The notes under the pieces: generated by a model
Database searches by the model: none
What the model saw: the letters and a program-made list of their open reading frames with translations, nothing else
What the model was told of the DNA's origin: nothing
In this document: in pieces, positions 31,501 through 43,972 of the stretch
Numbering within the stretch: the first letter of the stretch is position 1
Layout of the letters: every line of letters starts with the position of its first letter
Translations under genes and position numbers: made by a program
Source of the DNA: Cellulosimicrobium sp. CUA-896
GTDB taxonomy: Bacteria; Actinomycetota; Actinomycetes; Actinomycetales; Cellulomonadaceae
NCBI RefSeq assembly: GCF_001942335.1
Contig: NZ_MKKH01000003.1
Location: forward strand, 1 to 64,000
Direction of reading: 5' to 3'
DNA: 64,000 nucleotides

Positions 31501-32556
31501 TCACCGACCTGGGTCTGGTCGTGCGGCATCTGCCTGCTCTGACTCCTCCGCGTCGTCGGAGTCCTCGGCGTGGTCGGTGCCCTCGGCGTCGGTCGATCTC
31601 TCGACCTCGTCCGCGGACCCCGTGGTGGGCGCCGGGTCGGGTGCGCGCTCGTCGGCCGCCTCGGGGCGACCTGCGAGCTGCACCGTCTCCTCGCGTCCAG
31701 GGTGGCGGCGCCCGACGACGACGAACGCTACCAAGGCACCGAGACCGACCAGGATCGACGTCCAGACGTTCAGCCGAAGACCCAGGACGAGCTCGGCCTC
31801 GTCGATGCGCAACATCTCGATCCACACACGACCGAGCGTGTAGACGAGAACGTACAGCCAGAATACCCGACCATGACCGAGCCGGAACCGACGGTCCAGG
31901 TAGATCAGGAGGAAGGCAGCGCCGACGTTCCAGATCATCTCGTACAGGAACGTCGGGTGGAACAGCGTCCCCGGGGGGTACCCGGCCGCGGCCGCCACGC
32001 CGTCGTCGACGCGCAGGCCCCACGGGAGGGTCGTGGGCGAGCCGAACAGCTCCTGGTTGAACCAGTTGCCCAGACGCCCGACGGCCTGCGCGAGCAGCAG
32101 CCCGGGCGCGAGCGCGTCGGCGAACGCCGGGAAGCTCACCTTCTGACGGCGGCAGCCGATGTAGGCGCCGACGGCCCCGAGCGCGACCGCGCCCCAGATG
32201 CCGAGGCCGCCCTCCCAGACGTAGAGGGCGCGCACCGGGTCGCCGTCCGGACCCCAGTACGGGTCGGGTGTCGAGAAGACGTGGTACAGCCGGCCGCCGA
32301 CGATCCCGAACGGCACCGCCCAGAAGGCGATCTCCAGGACGTCGTCCGCCTCGCCGCCGCGCTCGACCCAGCGCCGGCGCGTGAGCCACAGCGCGACCAC
32401 GATCCCGGCGAGGATCGCCAGCGCGTACGCGCGCAACGGGAACGGCCCCAGGTACCAGGTGTGCTGCGGCGGGCTCGGGATCGCGGCGGGCAGCGTCCCG
32501 GCGGCGGGCGCGCCCGCGGCCCAGGCCGACAGCTGGCCGACGACGGCGGCGCTCAT
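31501..32556 (-). CDS. lgt: Prolipoprotein diacylglyceryl transferase
   Basis: Membrane enzyme that moves a diacylglyceryl group from phosphatidylglycerol to the lipobox Cys of prelipoproteins, the first maturation step. Length is 351 aa, intact. Seven hydrophobic helices are visible. The signature [13 protein letters not shown] with the essential Arg and Asn is near residue 160, and the conserved [12 protein letters not shown] follows. The last 65 residues are a charged, Asp/Glu-rich cytoplasmic tail, common in actinobacteria. Its ATG overlaps the trpA stop by four bases, so it is the last cistron of the Trp block. A client lipoprotein (the FKBP protein at 43969-45022) lies upstream on the same strand. 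Confidence 0.96.
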   Translation of the reverse strand: MSAAVVGQLSAWAAGAPAAGTLPAAIPSPPQHTWYLGPFPLRAYALAILAGIVVALWLTRRRWVERGGEADDVLEIAFWAVPFGIVGGRLYHVFSTPDPYWGPDGDPVRALYVWEGGLGIWGAVALGAVGAYIGCRRQKVSFPAFADALAPGLLLAQAVGRLGNWFNQELFGSPTTLPWGLRVDDGVAAAAGYPPGTLFHPTFLYEMIWNVGAAFLLIYLDRRFRLGHGRVFWLYVLVYTLGRVWIEMLRIDEAELVLGLRLNVWTSILVGLGALVAFVVVGRRHPGREETVQLAGRPEAADERAPDPAPTTGSADEVERSTDAEGTDHAEDSDDAEESEQADAARPDPGR

Positions 32557-33458
32557 GCGACCACCTCGCCGACGCCGGCGTCGCCCGAGGGCCCGCCCGC
32601 GGGGACGGCGCCCCGGCGCGAGCCGCGCACGCCCGCGACGAGGGAGTCCGCCACCGCGCGCAGGGCCTCGAGGCGCTCCGCCCAGGCTCGTCGCCGAGGA
32701 GCGGGCGGACGAAGGCGGACCCGACGATGACGCCGTCGGCGAAGCGCGCGACCTCGGCCGCCTGCTCCCCCGTCGACACGCCGAGGCCGACGCACACGAA
32801 CGGCGCGCCCGCGGCGCGCGTGTCCTCGACCAGCTGCGCGGCGCGCGGCCCGACCTGCGAGCGCTCGCCGGTCACGCCCATCGTGGACGCCGCGTAGACG
32901 AAGCCGCGCGACGCCTGCACCGTCAGGCGCAGGCGCTCGGGCGCGAGCTGGGCGCCACGAGGAAGACCCTGTCGAGGCCGTGGCGGTCCGCCGCCTCGAC
33001 CCACGCACGTCCCTCGTCGGGGATGAGGTCGGGCGTGATGAGCCCGGCGCCGCCCGCCGCCGCGAGGTCGCGGGCGAACGCGTCGACGCCGTGGCGCAGC
33101 ACCGGGTTCCAGTACGTCATGACGAGGACCGGGACCCGACCGCCCGTGCGCTGCGTGACGGCCTCGACGACGCGGAAGACGTCGGCGACGCGCACGCCCG
33201 CGTCGAGCGCGGTCTGCGCGGCGGCCTGGATGACCGGGCCGTCCATGACCGGGTCGGTGTACGGGATCCCCAGCTCGAGCACGTCGACCCCGGCGTCGAC
33301 CAGGGCGAGCGCCGCCTCGACCGAGCGCTCGACCGTCGGGAACCCGACCGGGAGGTAGCCGACGAGCGCCGCCCGGCCCTCCCCGCGCAGCTCGGCCAGG
33401 CGCTCCGCGGTCCGCGACCGCACCGGCGCCTGCGCACCCGGCTGGTCCTGCACGCCGT

Positions 33459-33462
<4 letters not shown>
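32553..33462 (-). CDS. trpA: Tryptophan synthase alpha subunit, two frameshifts
   Basis: Cleaves indole-3-glycerol phosphate to indole and glyceraldehyde 3-phosphate; indole is channelled to TrpB. About 303 aa repaired, a little long because of an extended C-terminus. The catalytic Glu is in [11 protein letters not shown]...[15 protein letters not shown], with the second acid in the DG/PY region as in the family. ITPDLIPDE and [10 protein letters not shown] complete the TIM barrel. Frames break near 32953 and 32691 (each GG read as G). The start is the GTG at 33462, overlapping the trpB stop by four bases. Confidence 0.95.
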
Positions 33463-34823
<1,361 letters not shown>

Positions 34824-34906
34824 GGGGCCGGACCTCCTGCGGGATGGGTGAGCTGACGGGCCGGGGCGCGGCTCCGAGGCGGTGCGGGACCGGTGGGTCT
34901 GCTGCC

Positions 34907-35719
34907 TCAGGGCCGCACGGACCACAGCGAGGGGTGCGAGCCGGCGGCGACGAGGTCCGCGACCGACGCCCGCGGGGCGTCGTCCGTGACGAGGGCCTCG
35001 CCGACGAGCACGGCGTGCGCGCCGGAGCGCGCGTAGTCCATGACGTCGTGCGGCCCGCGCACCCCCGACTCGGCGACGCGCACCACGTCGTCGGGGATCG
35101 CCGGCGCCAGCCGGGCGAACGTCGTGCGGTCGACGTCGAGGGTCTTGAGGTCGCGCGAGTTGACGCCCACGACGCGCGCACCGGCGTCGAGCGCGCGGCT
35201 GACCTCCTCGAGCGTGTGCACCTCGACGAGGGCGGTCATGCCGAGGGAGTGCACGCGCTCGACGAGGGACGTGAGGACCGTCTGCTCGAGCGCGGCGACG
35301 ATGAGCAGGACGATGTCGGCGCAGTGCGCCCGCGCCTCCCAGACCTGGTAGGGCGTCACGACGAAGTCCTTGCGCAGCACCGGCACGTCGACCCGCGCCC
35401 GGACGGCGTCGAGGTCGGCGAGGCTGCCGTTGAAGCGACGCTGCTCCGTGAGCACGGAGATGGCGGAGGCGCCGCCCTTCTCGTACTCCCCCGCGAGCTC
35501 GGCGGGATCGCTGATCGACGCCAGCGCGCCCTTGCTCGGGCTCGACCTCTTGACCTCCGCGATGATCGCGACCGCGTCGTCGGCCTTGAGGCGGCTCACG
35601 CTCTCCAGCGCGCCGGGCACGCGCGCCGCGCGCTCCTTGAGCTCGTCCAGCGAGGTCGCCGCCTGGCGCACCGCGAGGTCCTCGCGCACGCCGGCGACGA
35701 TGTCGTCCAGAACCGTCAT
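34907..35719 (-). CDS. trpC: Indole-3-glycerol phosphate synthase
   Basis: TIM-barrel enzyme that closes the indole ring from CdRP. Length is 270 aa, intact. The catalytic Lys is in [13 protein letters not shown], the second Lys in VLRKDFVV, and the Glu in [20 protein letters not shown] and SGVRGPHDV complete the phosphate site. The ATG at 35719 ([10 protein letters not shown]) is chosen; the frame extends upstream but without homology. trpD and trpF are not in the window, as in other actinobacteria where those steps are encoded elsewhere. Confidence 0.96.
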   Translation of the reverse strand: MTVLDDIVAGVREDLAVRQAATSLDELKERAARVPGALESVSRLKADDAVAIIAEVKRSSPSKGALASISDPAELAGEYEKGGASAISVLTEQRRFNGSLADLDAVRARVDVPVLRKDFVVTPYQVWEARAHCADIVLLIVAALEQTVLTSLVERVHSLGMTALVEVHTLEEVSRALDAGARVVGVNSRDLKTLDVDRTTFARLAPAIPDDVVRVAESGVRGPHDVMDYARSGAHAVLVGEALVTDDAPRASVADLVAAGSHPSLWSVRP

Positions 35720-35880
35720 CGCCCCATCACTCCCCGAGATCGTCCCCTCGTCCTCGCCGCCGAGCCGGTCGCGCTCCGCCCGCGCGTCCGGCCGCCCCGT
35801 AGGTGGCGAGGTACAGCCATCGTAGGGCCGCCCCCGACCGGCGTTGACCACGGCTCACCCCACGAGACGGTCACCGCCGG

Positions 35881-36368
35881 TCAGGCACCGGCCGGGCCGA
35901 GCCACCCCGAGAGCGCAGGGACGTTGCGCAGCACGCCGAACGCGAGGACCACGACGAGCCCCGACCACGCGACGGCGGACGGGACACGGGGCCCGCGGCG
36001 ACCGCGCCACGACCGCGCCAACCACGCGCCCCACAGCGCGACGAGCAGTGGGGCGACGAGGACCCACAGCGGGTTCGCCGCCCACGCGCCGGCGACGTCC
36101 AGGTGGGCGAGGTCGTGCGTCGCGCGCAGCGCGCCGCAGCCCGGGCAGGCCAGGCCGGTGAGCGCGAGCAGCGGGCAGCGAGGTAGTGCCCGGGCCGGTG
36201 CGGGTCGACGAGCGCGACGTAGGCCGTCGCCGCCGCCACCGCGACCGCCGTGGCCAGCGGTGCCGCCGTCGTCCGCCGGACCGCGCCGCCGCCCGCGCGG
36301 GCACCGGGCCGGTGCGGGGCCGTCGAGGCCCCGCCCTGGTCCGCCCGCGCGGTCGGCGGAGGTGTCAC
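35881..36368 (-). CDS. DUF2752 membrane protein, one frameshift
   Basis: Small membrane protein of about 162 aa. The diagnostic DUF2752 segment is GLACPGCGALRATHDLAHLD, with the paired cysteines at the membrane edge. Three to four hydrophobic helices are predicted. The reading frame changes near 36183, between GHYL and CPLLALTG; the C-terminal part is in a frame with no start of its own and is easily missed. The start is GTG at 36368, overlapping the stop of the upstream small membrane gene by four bases. The family has no known function. Its place in the Trp operon is shared with other actinobacteria. Confidence 0.8.
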
Positions 36369-36616
36369 CGCGAGGTCGGCTTCTGCCCGTACCCCATGTT
36401 GCGCAGCACGAGGCCGACGACGAGGGCGAGGGCGACGACGCCCATCCCGACCCAGAACAGCCAGACGGCGGCGATCACGACGGCGACCGCGGCCACGAGC
36501 ACGCCGACGATGATGCCGATCATCGTGAACCACGCGGCGACGGTGTGGCCGTGGTTGGTGGGCGGTGCCGCGGGCGGCAGGTACGCGATCTCGGTGGTCT
36601 GGTGCTTCTCGGCCAT
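36365..36616 (-). CDS. Small Trp-operon membrane protein (HGH-TVAAW motif)
   Basis: An 83-aa membrane protein with two helices (about residues 28-52 and 54-75). The short loop before the first helix reads NHGHTVAAWFTMIG, a pattern I associate with a small-protein family near trp genes in actinobacteria. The end is basic and cytoplasmic. I use the ATG at 36616 (MAEKHQT), eight bases after AAAGG; an in-frame ATG at 36637 would add seven residues. It overlaps the DUF2752 gene by four bases. Function unknown. Confidence 0.75.
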   Translation of the reverse strand: MAEKHQTTEIAYLPPAAPPTNHGHTVAAWFTMIGIIVGVLVAAVAVVIAAVWLFWVGMGVVALALVVGLVLRNMGYGQKPTSR

Positions 36617-36696
36617 GGGGGTCGTGCCTTTCGTCATGATGTGCGTCCAGCCTATCGGACCGGCCCCGAGCAGGGCCGGTCCCCGGACGCGGGGTG

Positions 36697-37299
36697 TCAT
36701 CGGTCGGTGGGGTCCTCGCCGCGCGACAGCGCGTCCCAGGCGTCGTGGTCGTCGATCCCGTCCGGTGCGCCGCCGTCGGTCGTCGTGGACGCGGGCTCGG
36801 CCGCTGCCCCGGCGCCCCGCTCGTGGCGCGACGACGCGCGGACCCACGTCCGCGACCCGGCCGCGACCCACACCACCGCGAGCACGACGAGGACGCCGAG
36901 CACGGCGGCGGCCCAGGGGGCGGGCGTGAGCGAGACCGGGGACGTGAGCTCGGTGACTCCCGTGGCCTCGGCGACGGCGGAGCGGGCGCTCGGCGCGGGG
37001 TCCAGCGCCACGGCGAGCGCCGCGGCCGTCGCCACCGCCCCGCTCAGCGCGGCCACGGCGAGCACCACCCACCGCCCGACGCGACCGACGAGGCCGAGGG
37101 CGAGCGCCGACGCGACGACCACGAGCGCGGCGGCACCGACGCCCGGGGCCGCCGTCGTGCCGCTCACGGCGACGTCGACGACCGGGTCGAGCGCCGTGGC
37201 GCCGGTGGTCGTGGCCCACGTCGGGGCCGCGACGGCGAGCGTCGCTCCGCCCAGCAGCAGGAGCAGCCAGACGGCGGTGCGGCGCGAGGGCGTGCTCAC
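36697..37299 (-). CDS. Trp-associated membrane protein (TIGR02234-like)
   Basis: A 200-aa membrane protein with four hydrophobic segments (about 9-27, 45-65, 72-93, 122-142) and a charged C-terminal tail ending GEDPTDR. Position directly after trpE, topology and the extracytoplasmic-looking loop match the actinobacterial Trp-operon membrane protein family TIGR02234. Starts at GTG 37299, overlapping trpE by four bases. No enzyme motif is visible; an association with tryptophan uptake, export or sensing is only a guess from location. Confidence 0.75.
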   Translation of the reverse strand: MSTPSRRTAVWLLLLLGGATLAVAAPTWATTTGATALDPVVDVAVSGTTAAPGVGAAALVVVASALALGLVGRVGRWVVLAVAALSGAVATAAALAVALDPAPSARSAVAEATGVTELTSPVSLTPAPWAAAVLGVLVVLAVVWVAAGSRTWVRASSRHERGAGAAAEPASTTTDGGAPDGIDDHDAWDALSRGEDPTDR

Positions 37300-38863
37300 G
37301 CGAGCCCTCGCAGGCGGGCCGCCACCTGGACGGCACGAACGGCCGCGGCCGCCTTGTTGCGCGACTCGGCGTACTCGAGCGCCGGGACCGAGTCGGCGAC
37401 GATGCCGCCGCCGGCCTGAACGCTCGCGCGCCCGTCGCGGATGAGCGCGGTGCGGATCGCGATCGCCATGTCCATGTCGCCCGCGAAGTCGAAGTACCCG
37501 GCGGTGCCGCCGTAGATGCCGCGGCGCGCCGGCTCGAGCTCGTCGATGAGGGCGATCGCCCGCGGCTTGGGAGCGCCGGAGAGCGTGCCCGCGGGGAAGG
37601 TGGCCCGGAAGGCGTCGAGCGCGGAGGCGCCGGGGCGCAGCGTGCCGACGACCGTCGAGCACAGGTGCATGATGTGGCTGAACCGCTTGGTCGCCATGAA
37701 CTCGACGACCTCGACCGACGTCGGCTCGCAGACCTTGACGAGGTCGTTGCGGGAGAGGTCGACGAGCATGATGTGCTCGGCCCGCTCCTTGGGGTCGGCG
37801 AGGAGCTCCTCGCCGAGCGCCACGTCCTCCTCGGGCGTCGCGCCGCGCGGCCGCGACCCGGCGATGGGGTACGTCACGACCCGTCCCTCGCTGACCTTGA
37901 CGAGCGTCTCGGGGCTCGAGCCGACGACGGCGAAGTCGCTCCCGTCGCGCGGTGAGCTGGAAGTAGTACATGTACGGACTCGGGTTGATGGTGCGCAGGG
38001 CCCGGTAGACGTCGAGGGCTGCGCGGGCAGTCGAGGTCGAGACGCTGGGACAGCACCACCTGGAACACCTCGCCCTCGCGGATGGCGTCCTTGCCGGCGA
38101 CGACCGCGGCCTCGAACTCCTCGCGCGTCGAGCGGAACTCCAGCTCCGGCTCGGGCACGTCGTGCGCGGCCGAGACGACGTGGCCTCCGGCGGCGACGAG
38201 CCGCGCCTGCAGGGCGTCGAGGCGCGCGACGGCGTCCGCGTACGCCTCGTCGACGCGCTCGTCGGTGTCGTCGAAGTTGATCGCGTTGGCCACCAGCCAC
38301 ACGCTGCCCTCGCGGTGGTCCACCGCCGCGACGTCGGTCGCGAGGCACAGCGTCAGCTCGGGCACGCCGAGCTCGTCCGGGGCCGCCGCGGGCAGCGTGG
38401 GCTCCCAGTGCCGGATGACGTCCCACCCGATCGCGCCGGCGAGCCCGCCCGTGAGCGGCGGCAGGCCCTCGACCGGCGGCGTGCGCAGCGCCTCGAGCGT
38501 CGCGTCCAGCACCTCGACGACGTCGCCCTCGACCGGGATGCCGACGGGCACGTCACCGGACCACACGGCCCGGCCCTCGCGCGCCGTGAGCGTGGCGCGC
38601 GAGGCGGCGCCGACGAAGGACCAGCGCCCCCACGTACCGTCGGACTCGGCCGACTCGAGCACGAACGTCCCCGGGCGTCCGCCGCCGAGGGTGCGGTACA
38701 GGCCGACCGGCGTGACGTCGTCGGCGAGGAGGCGGCGCACGACCGGGACGACCCGGCGCGACGTGGCGAGCTCGCGGAAGCCCGCGGCGCTCGGCCACGT
38801 CTCGCCCCAGGCCGGCCCTCCGGCGGGGACGGTGGTGCTCCGGGTCGCGTGGGACGTGCTCAC
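37296..38863 (-). CDS. trpE: Anthranilate synthase component I, frameshifted
   Basis: Makes anthranilate from chorismate using ammonia supplied by the TrpG subunit; the entry step to tryptophan. About 522 aa repaired. The chorismate-binding domain carries [53 protein letters not shown] and AGGGIVADS. The N-terminal [15 protein letters not shown] segment is part of the tryptophan feedback site. Frames break near 38023-38015 (two missing bases) and near 37953. The start is GTG at 38863 with GGAGGA upstream, overlapping the hisI stop. trpG is not in the window. Confidence 0.95.
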
Positions 38864-39329
38864 TGGTCCTCCTCCTCGGGTCCGGGCGCCGGTGCCGGCG
38901 TCGCTGCCCCGGGCGCGGGCGCGTCCCGGGCAGGTCGCCGACGACGGCACCGAGGTCTCCCCCGGCCTCGAAGCACGTGCGGGTGCCGGTGTGGCACGCC
39001 GCCCCGACCTGGTGCACGCGCACGAGCAGCGCGTCGCCGTCGCAGTCGAGCGCGACCGACCGCACGAGCTGGACGTGGCCGGAGGTGTCGCCCTTGCGCC
39101 AGTACTCCCGGCGCGACCGGCTCCAGAACGTCACGCGGCCGGAGGTGAGGGTCCGGTGCAGGGCCTCGTCGTCCATCCAGCCGAGCATGAGCACCTCGCC
39201 GGTGTCGTGCTGCTGGACGACGGCCGCGACGAGCCCGCCGTCGTCGCGCTTGAGGCGCGAGGCGACGTCGGGGGCGAGGGCGGTGGCCGGGGTCGTCGAG
39301 CTCGGGGGGCGGGTCGTGTCGTCGGGCAC
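38860..39329 (-). CDS. hisI: Phosphoribosyl-AMP cyclohydrolase, one frameshift
   Basis: Zinc/magnesium enzyme that opens the adenine ring of PR-AMP, the third step of histidine synthesis. About 156 aa repaired. The core [19 protein letters not shown] and the paired-Cys region [12 protein letters not shown] bind substrate and zinc. The Pro-rich tail after GDLPG is in a different frame because GGGG is read as GGG near 38935; corrected, it ends with EEEDQ and a TGA that overlaps trpE by four bases. It is monofunctional, with no HisE domain. It is separated from hisF by two ABC genes. Confidence 0.93.
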
Positions 39330-39388
39330 CTGAGAATCCTGCCAGACGCCGCGACCCGCGCGGCGCCCGGTCCCGTCGCTCGTCCGCC

Positions 39389-41215
39389 TCACCGCGTCTG
39401 CGTGACCCATGCGGCGTGCATGCGCGCGTAGACGCCGCCGGCGCCCGCGAGCTCGTCGTGGTGCCCGACCTCGACGACGTGGCCCGCGTCGACGACGACG
39501 ACGAGGTCGGCCGCCTCGGCCGTCGACAGCCGGTGCGCGATGGTCAGCGTCGAGCGCCCCGCGGTCAGCGAGGCGAGGGCGCGCGCGATCCGCACCTCGG
39601 TCGCAGGGTCGACGGCGGACGTCGCCTCGTCGAGCACGAGGAGGTCGCCCTCCGCGAGGTAGGCGCGCAGGAGCGCGACGAGCTGGCGCTCCCCCGCGGA
39701 CAGGGACTCGCCGCGCTGGCCGACCGGCGTGTCGAGCCCGTCCGGGAGGTCCGCCAACCAGTCGCCGAGGCCCAGCCGGCCGACCGCCGCCTCGATGCGC
39801 CCGCGGGCGGCCGCCCCCGCCGCCGGAGCGTCGGCCGCGCCGGCGTCGCGCAGGCCGTAGGCGACGTTCTCGGCGAGCGTCCCGTCGAAGAGGAAGCCCT
39901 CCTGCGGGACGAGCACCACGCGCTCGCGCAGGCTCGAGGCACGCAGCTCGCGCAGGTCGACGCCGTCGAGCAGGACGCGTCCGGCCGTCGGGTCCATGAG
40001 CCGTGTCACGAGCTTGGCGATCGTCGTCTTGCCGGACCCGGTGGCGCCCACGACGGCGACGGACGCGCGCGCCGGCAGGTCGAGGTCCACGCCGTGCAGC
40101 ACCTCGGGGCCGCCCGGGTACGCGAACCGGACCCCCTCGAGCCGCACGTGGGCCGGGCCTCGCGGGCTGACGGCGCCGTCGTCCCCCGCGTCGACGACCT
40201 CCGCGGGCGTCTCGAGGACCGCGAGCACGCGGCGCCAGCCCGCGACGGCGTTCTGCAGCTCGTTGAGGATCTCCGTGGCCATCTGGACGGGTCCGGTGAA
40301 CAGCTGGACGAGGAACAGGAACGCCAGCAGGCGCCCGACGGTGATGTCGCCCGCCACCCCGAGGAGCGACCCCACGACCACGACCACGGCGAGCACGAGG
40401 TTGGCGACGAGCACGCCGCTCGAGAAGACGACGGCGACGAGCTTCTGCGCGCGGACCATGGCGCGCCGGGTCTCGTGGACGGCCGCGTCGATGCGACGCG
40501 CGGTCCGGGCACCGACGCCGTAGGCGCGGATGGTCTCGGCGCCCACGACGGACTCCGAGATCGCGCCGAGCATGGCGCCCACGCGTGCCCGCACCGCGGT
40601 GTACGCCTCGTTGACCCGCCGCTGCGCGGGGCGCAGCACGAGGAACAGGGGCACGAAGCACGCCCAGACCACGAGGGTGAGCTGCCACGAGTAGATCGCC
40701 ATGAGCACGGTCGCGACGGCGATCTGCAGCACCGAGACGAGCAGCATGATGCCGCCCCACTGCACGAACAGCGAGATGGTGTCGACGTCGCTCGTGACGC
40801 GCGAGACGAGCGAGCCGCGCCGCTCCGTGCTCTGCGTGAGGACCGACAGGTCGTGCACGTGACGGAACGCGCGCACGCGCAGCGACGCGAGGCCCGCCTC
40901 CGTGGACCGGAACAGGCGCACGTTCACGAGCGCCGAGCACAGCCCGGCGACGACGAGCACGCCCGCCGCCACGCCGACGAGGAGCGCCACGCGAGCGGTG
41001 TCCGGACCGCCCTCGGCGAGGACACCGGTGTCGATCGTCTGCTGGACGGCGACCGGCACGACGACGCGCCCGAGCGCCGCGGCGATCGCGAGGCCGAGCG
41101 TGACCCACAGCCCGTCGAGGATCTGCGGCGAGACCTGCACGCCGCGGCGCAGGGTCGCGAGCACGCCCAGCGTGCTCGCCGAGGCGATGCGGGCCTCGGT
41201 GGTCGTGGTGCTCAT
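39389..41215 (-). CDS. ABC exporter half, canonical ATP site
   Basis: A 608-aa fused TMD-NBD exporter subunit, intact. The catalytic motifs are canonical: Walker [10 protein letters not shown], Walker [13 protein letters not shown] with the catalytic Glu, and H-loop IAHRLST. Its signature, however, reads LSAGERQ, not LSGGQ. Six membrane helices precede, with [14 protein letters not shown] at the coupling region. It overlaps the partner gene by four bases. Together they form a heterodimeric exporter with one working and one degenerate ATP site, as in TmrAB or BmrCD. Substrate unknown; drugs, peptides or lipids are all possible. Confidence 0.92.
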   Translation of the reverse strand: MSTTTTEARIASASTLGVLATLRRGVQVSPQILDGLWVTLGLAIAAALGRVVVPVAVQQTIDTGVLAEGGPDTARVALLVGVAAGVLVVAGLCSALVNVRLFRSTEAGLASLRVRAFRHVHDLSVLTQSTERRGSLVSRVTSDVDTISLFVQWGGIMLLVSVLQIAVATVLMAIYSWQLTLVVWACFVPLFLVLRPAQRRVNEAYTAVRARVGAMLGAISESVVGAETIRAYGVGARTARRIDAAVHETRRAMVRAQKLVAVVFSSGVLVANLVLAVVVVVGSLLGVAGDITVGRLLAFLFLVQLFTGPVQMATEILNELQNAVAGWRRVLAVLETPAEVVDAGDDGAVSPRGPAHVRLEGVRFAYPGGPEVLHGVDLDLPARASVAVVGATGSGKTTIAKLVTRLMDPTAGRVLLDGVDLRELRASSLRERVVLVPQEGFLFDGTLAENVAYGLRDAGAADAPAAGAAARGRIEAAVGRLGLGDWLADLPDGLDTPVGQRGESLSAGERQLVALLRAYLAEGDLLVLDEATSAVDPATEVRIARALASLTAGRSTLTIAHRLSTAEAADLVVVVDAGHVVEVGHHDELAGAGGVYARMHAAWVTQTR

Positions 41216-43197
41216 TCCTCCAGCGCCCCTGCCTCGGCGCGACGTACGACGACGTCCGCCTCCTCGTCCTCCTGCCGGTCGAGGGCGTCCCGCTCGTCCG
41301 CGGCACGCCGCTCGGCCTCGCGCGCGTACGCGGTCGCGAGCTCGCGGTACTCGGCGTCGCGCGCGACGAGCTCGGCGTGGGTACCGACGTCGACCACGCG
41401 CCCGGACTCGACGTGCACGACGACGTCGGCGAGCGCGACGCTCGCCATCCGGTAGGCGACCATGACGACCGTCGGGCCCTGCGCCCCGTCCCGCCGCAGC
41501 CCGGCGAGGACCTGCTGCTCGACGCGCGGGTCCACGGCCGACGTCGCGTCGTCGAGCACGAGGAGCCGCGGCCGGCGCACGAGCGCGCGGGCGATCGCCA
41601 GCCGCTGGCGCTGACCGCCCGACAGGTTCGCCCCGCGCTCCCCGAGGGGGGCGTCGAGGCCCTCCGGCAGCCGCTCGACGACGTCGTCGAGGCGCGCGAG
41701 CCGCAGCGCCTCCCACACCTGGTCGTCGTCGGGTCCCGCGTCGTCCTCGTCGGTGAGCGTGACGTTGCCCCGCACGGTGTCCTCGAAGACGAACGCCTGC
41801 TGCGCGACGAGCGCGACCTGCCGCGTGAGCTCGTCCTCGCGGACCTCGCGCACGTCCGTGCCGTCGAGCAGCACCCGGCCGCGCGTCGGGTCGGACAACC
41901 GGGCGAGGAGCGACACGAGGGTCGTCTTGCCGGAGCCCGTCGGTCCCACCACGGCGACGACCGAACCCGGCGCGAGGTCGAGGTCGACGTCGTCCAGGAG
42001 CGTGACGTCCCGTCCCCCGGCGCGGACGTCCAGGCCGACGCGCTCGAGCCGGACCGCGAGGCCCCCGCCGGACACGGGCAGAGTCCGGGTGCCGGGGACG
42101 AGCACGCCGCCGGAGTCGATCACCCGGCTGATCCGCTCGTAGCCGACGAGCCCGCGCGGGAGCTCGCCGAGCACCCAGCCGAACGCGCGCACGGGGACGG
42201 CCATCACCGTCAGCAGGTAGGCGGCCGTGACGATGTCGCCGGCCTCCACGCCTCCTGCGGCGAGCCGCGCCGTCCCCACGCCGAGCACGAGCAGCGTGCC
42301 GAGCGACGGCAGGAGCTCGATGACCGGGTCGAAGAACGCGCGGACCACGCCGACGCGGACGTTGGCGGCACGCAGCGTGTCGGTGCGCTCGGCGAACCGC
42401 CGCTCCTCGCGCGCCTCGGTGCCGAGCGACTTGACGAGCAGGGCCGCCTCGAAGCTCTCGTGCGCGACGTCCGCGACCTCCGCCCGCAGCTGCTGGGCCC
42501 GCGTGACGGCCGGCGACATGTGCCGCTGGAACACGACGTTGACGACGACCGCGAGCGGGATGATGACGAGGGCCGCGCACGCGAGCCACACGTCGATCCC
42601 GAAGAGCATCACCGCGGCCACGACGATCATCACCACGACGCCGAGCGCGAAGGGCAGCGGGTTGAACACGCCGGTCGCGGCCTCGACGTCGGAGCTGGCG
42701 TTCGAGAGCAGCTGCCCCGCCGGGTGCGCGCGGTGCCACGACATCGGCAGCCGCAGGTACTGGCGGGAGACGGCCGTGCGGTGGCGGGCCTGGAGCGCCG
42801 CGTACCCGTTGCCGGCGAAGATGCGCCGGGCGGCGACGCTGACCGCGAGCGAGACCGCGATCCCGGCGAGCACGAGCCCGGCGAGCCAGATGCGCCCGCG
42901 CGCGACCTCGTCGCCCCCGAGCGCGGGCACGACGACCTCGTCGGTGACGGTGCCCACCGCGCGGCTGACGCCGACGGTGAGGGCGCCGAACGCCGCGGAG
43001 GCGCCGATCGCGAGGACGTAGGTGCGCCACTCGTCGCGGATGCCTCGCCCCATGAGCACGAGGGAGCGGCGCACGCGCGAGCCCGTGAGGCCGTGGGGTC
43101 GGCGCACGACGGGTTCTGCGGGCAGCCGGTCCGGCGGCGGGACCGTCGCGGTGGTCGGGCGCAGGGCGCGCGCGGGTGGTGGTGCGGCGTCGCTCAT
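41212..43197 (-). CDS. ABC exporter half, degenerate ATP site
   Basis: A 661-aa partner subunit, intact, with a charged N-terminal extension before the first helix. Walker A (GPTGSGKTT) and the signature LSGGQRQR are normal, but the Walker B Glu is replaced by Asp ([12 protein letters not shown]) and the H-loop His by Tyr (VAYRMAS). These are the classic changes in the non-hydrolysing site of heterodimeric exporters: this subunit's Walker motifs pair with the weak LSAGERQ signature of its partner. It starts four bases after the hisF stop and overlaps the next gene by four bases, so it is transcribed inside the his-trp run. Confidence 0.93.
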   Translation of the reverse strand: MSDAAPPPARALRPTTATVPPPDRLPAEPVVRRPHGLTGSRVRRSLVLMGRGIRDEWRTYVLAIGASAAFGALTVGVSRAVGTVTDEVVVPALGGDEVARGRIWLAGLVLAGIAVSLAVSVAARRIFAGNGYAALQARHRTAVSRQYLRLPMSWHRAHPAGQLLSNASSDVEAATGVFNPLPFALGVVVMIVVAAVMLFGIDVWLACAALVIIPLAVVVNVVFQRHMSPAVTRAQQLRAEVADVAHESFEAALLVKSLGTEAREERRFAERTDTLRAANVRVGVVRAFFDPVIELLPSLGTLLVLGVGTARLAAGGVEAGDIVTAAYLLTVMAVPVRAFGWVLGELPRGLVGYERISRVIDSGGVLVPGTRTLPVSGGGLAVRLERVGLDVRAGGRDVTLLDDVDLDLAPGSVVAVVGPTGSGKTTLVSLLARLSDPTRGRVLLDGTDVREVREDELTRQVALVAQQAFVFEDTVRGNVTLTDEDDAGPDDDQVWEALRLARLDDVVERLPEGLDAPLGERGANLSGGQRQRLAIARALVRRPRLLVLDDATSAVDPRVEQQVLAGLRRDGAQGPTVVMVAYRMASVALADVVVHVESGRVVDVGTHAELVARDAEYRELATAYAREAERRAADERDALDRQEDEEADVVVRRAEAGALEE

Positions 43198-43201
43198 GTC
43201 G

Positions 43202-43972
43202 TCAGCGCACCTCGAGGCCGGCGGAGCGCATCGCGTCCTTGACCTGCGCCACGGTCAGCGCGCCGAAGTGGAACACGCTGGCCGCGAGCACCGCGTCGGC
43301 ACCCGCGCGGGCCGCCTCGACGAAGTGCTCGGGCGTGCCGGCACCGCCGCTCGCGATGAGCGGCACGCGCACCTCACGGCGCACCGCGGCGAACATCTCG
43401 AGGTCGAACCCCGCGGTCGTGCCGTCGGCGTCCATGGAGTTCAGGAGGATCTCGCCGGCGCCGAGCTCGGCCGCGCGCGCGGCCCACCCCACCGCGTCGA
43501 TGCCGGTGCCGCGCCGCCCGCCGTGGGTGGTGACCTCGTAGCCGGACGGGGTGGTCGCGCCCCCAGTGGTGCGTCGGGCGTCCACCGACAGGGTGAGGAC
43601 CTGGCTGCCGAACCGGTCGGCGATCTCGGCGATGAGCTCGGGACGCGCGATCGCGGCGGTGTTCACCCCGACCTTGTCCGCGCCCGCGCGCAGCAGCCGG
43701 TCGACGTCGTCGGCGGTGCGCACGCCTCCCCCGACGGTCAGCGGCACGAACACCTGCTCCGCGGTGCGGCGCACGACGTCGTACGTCGTCTCGCGGTTGC
43801 CCGACGACGCCGAGACGTCGAGGAACGTCACCTCGTCCGCGCCCTCGCCGTCGTACCGCGCGGCGAGCTCGACCGGGTCGCCGGCGTCGCGCAGGTTCTC
43901 GAAGTTCACGCCCTTGACGACCCGGCCGGCGTCGACGTCGAGGCACGGGATCACGCGGATCGCGACGGTCAC
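43202..43972 (-). CDS. hisF: Imidazole glycerol phosphate synthase, cyclase subunit
   Basis: TIM-barrel cyclase that with HisH makes IGP and AICAR from PRFAR, linking histidine and purine synthesis. Length is 256 aa, intact. Catalytic Asp residues are in [16 protein letters not shown] and TLSVDARRT; phosphate loops are VGGGVRT and [11 protein letters not shown]. Starts at GTG 43972, overlapping the FKBP lipoprotein stop by four bases. HisH is not in the window. The ABC exporter pair lies between it and hisI. Confidence 0.96.
   Translation of the reverse strand: MTVAIRVIPCLDVDAGRVVKGVNFENLRDAGDPVELAARYDGEGADEVTFLDVSASSGNRETTYDVVRRTAEQVFVPLTVGGGVRTADDVDRLLRAGADKVGVNTAAIARPELIAEIADRFGSQVLTLSVDARRTTGGATTPSGYEVTTHGGRRGTGIDAVGWAARAAELGAGEILLNSMDADGTTAGFDLEMFAAVRREVRVPLIASGGAGTPEHFVEAARAGADAVLAASVFHFGALTVAQVKDAMRSAGLEVR

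Noticed and set aside
34824..38900. A Trp attenuator leader peptide or T-box before the Trp genes
   Set aside because: trpE overlaps hisI and most trp genes are tightly packed; I found no run of Trp codons with paired hairpins.
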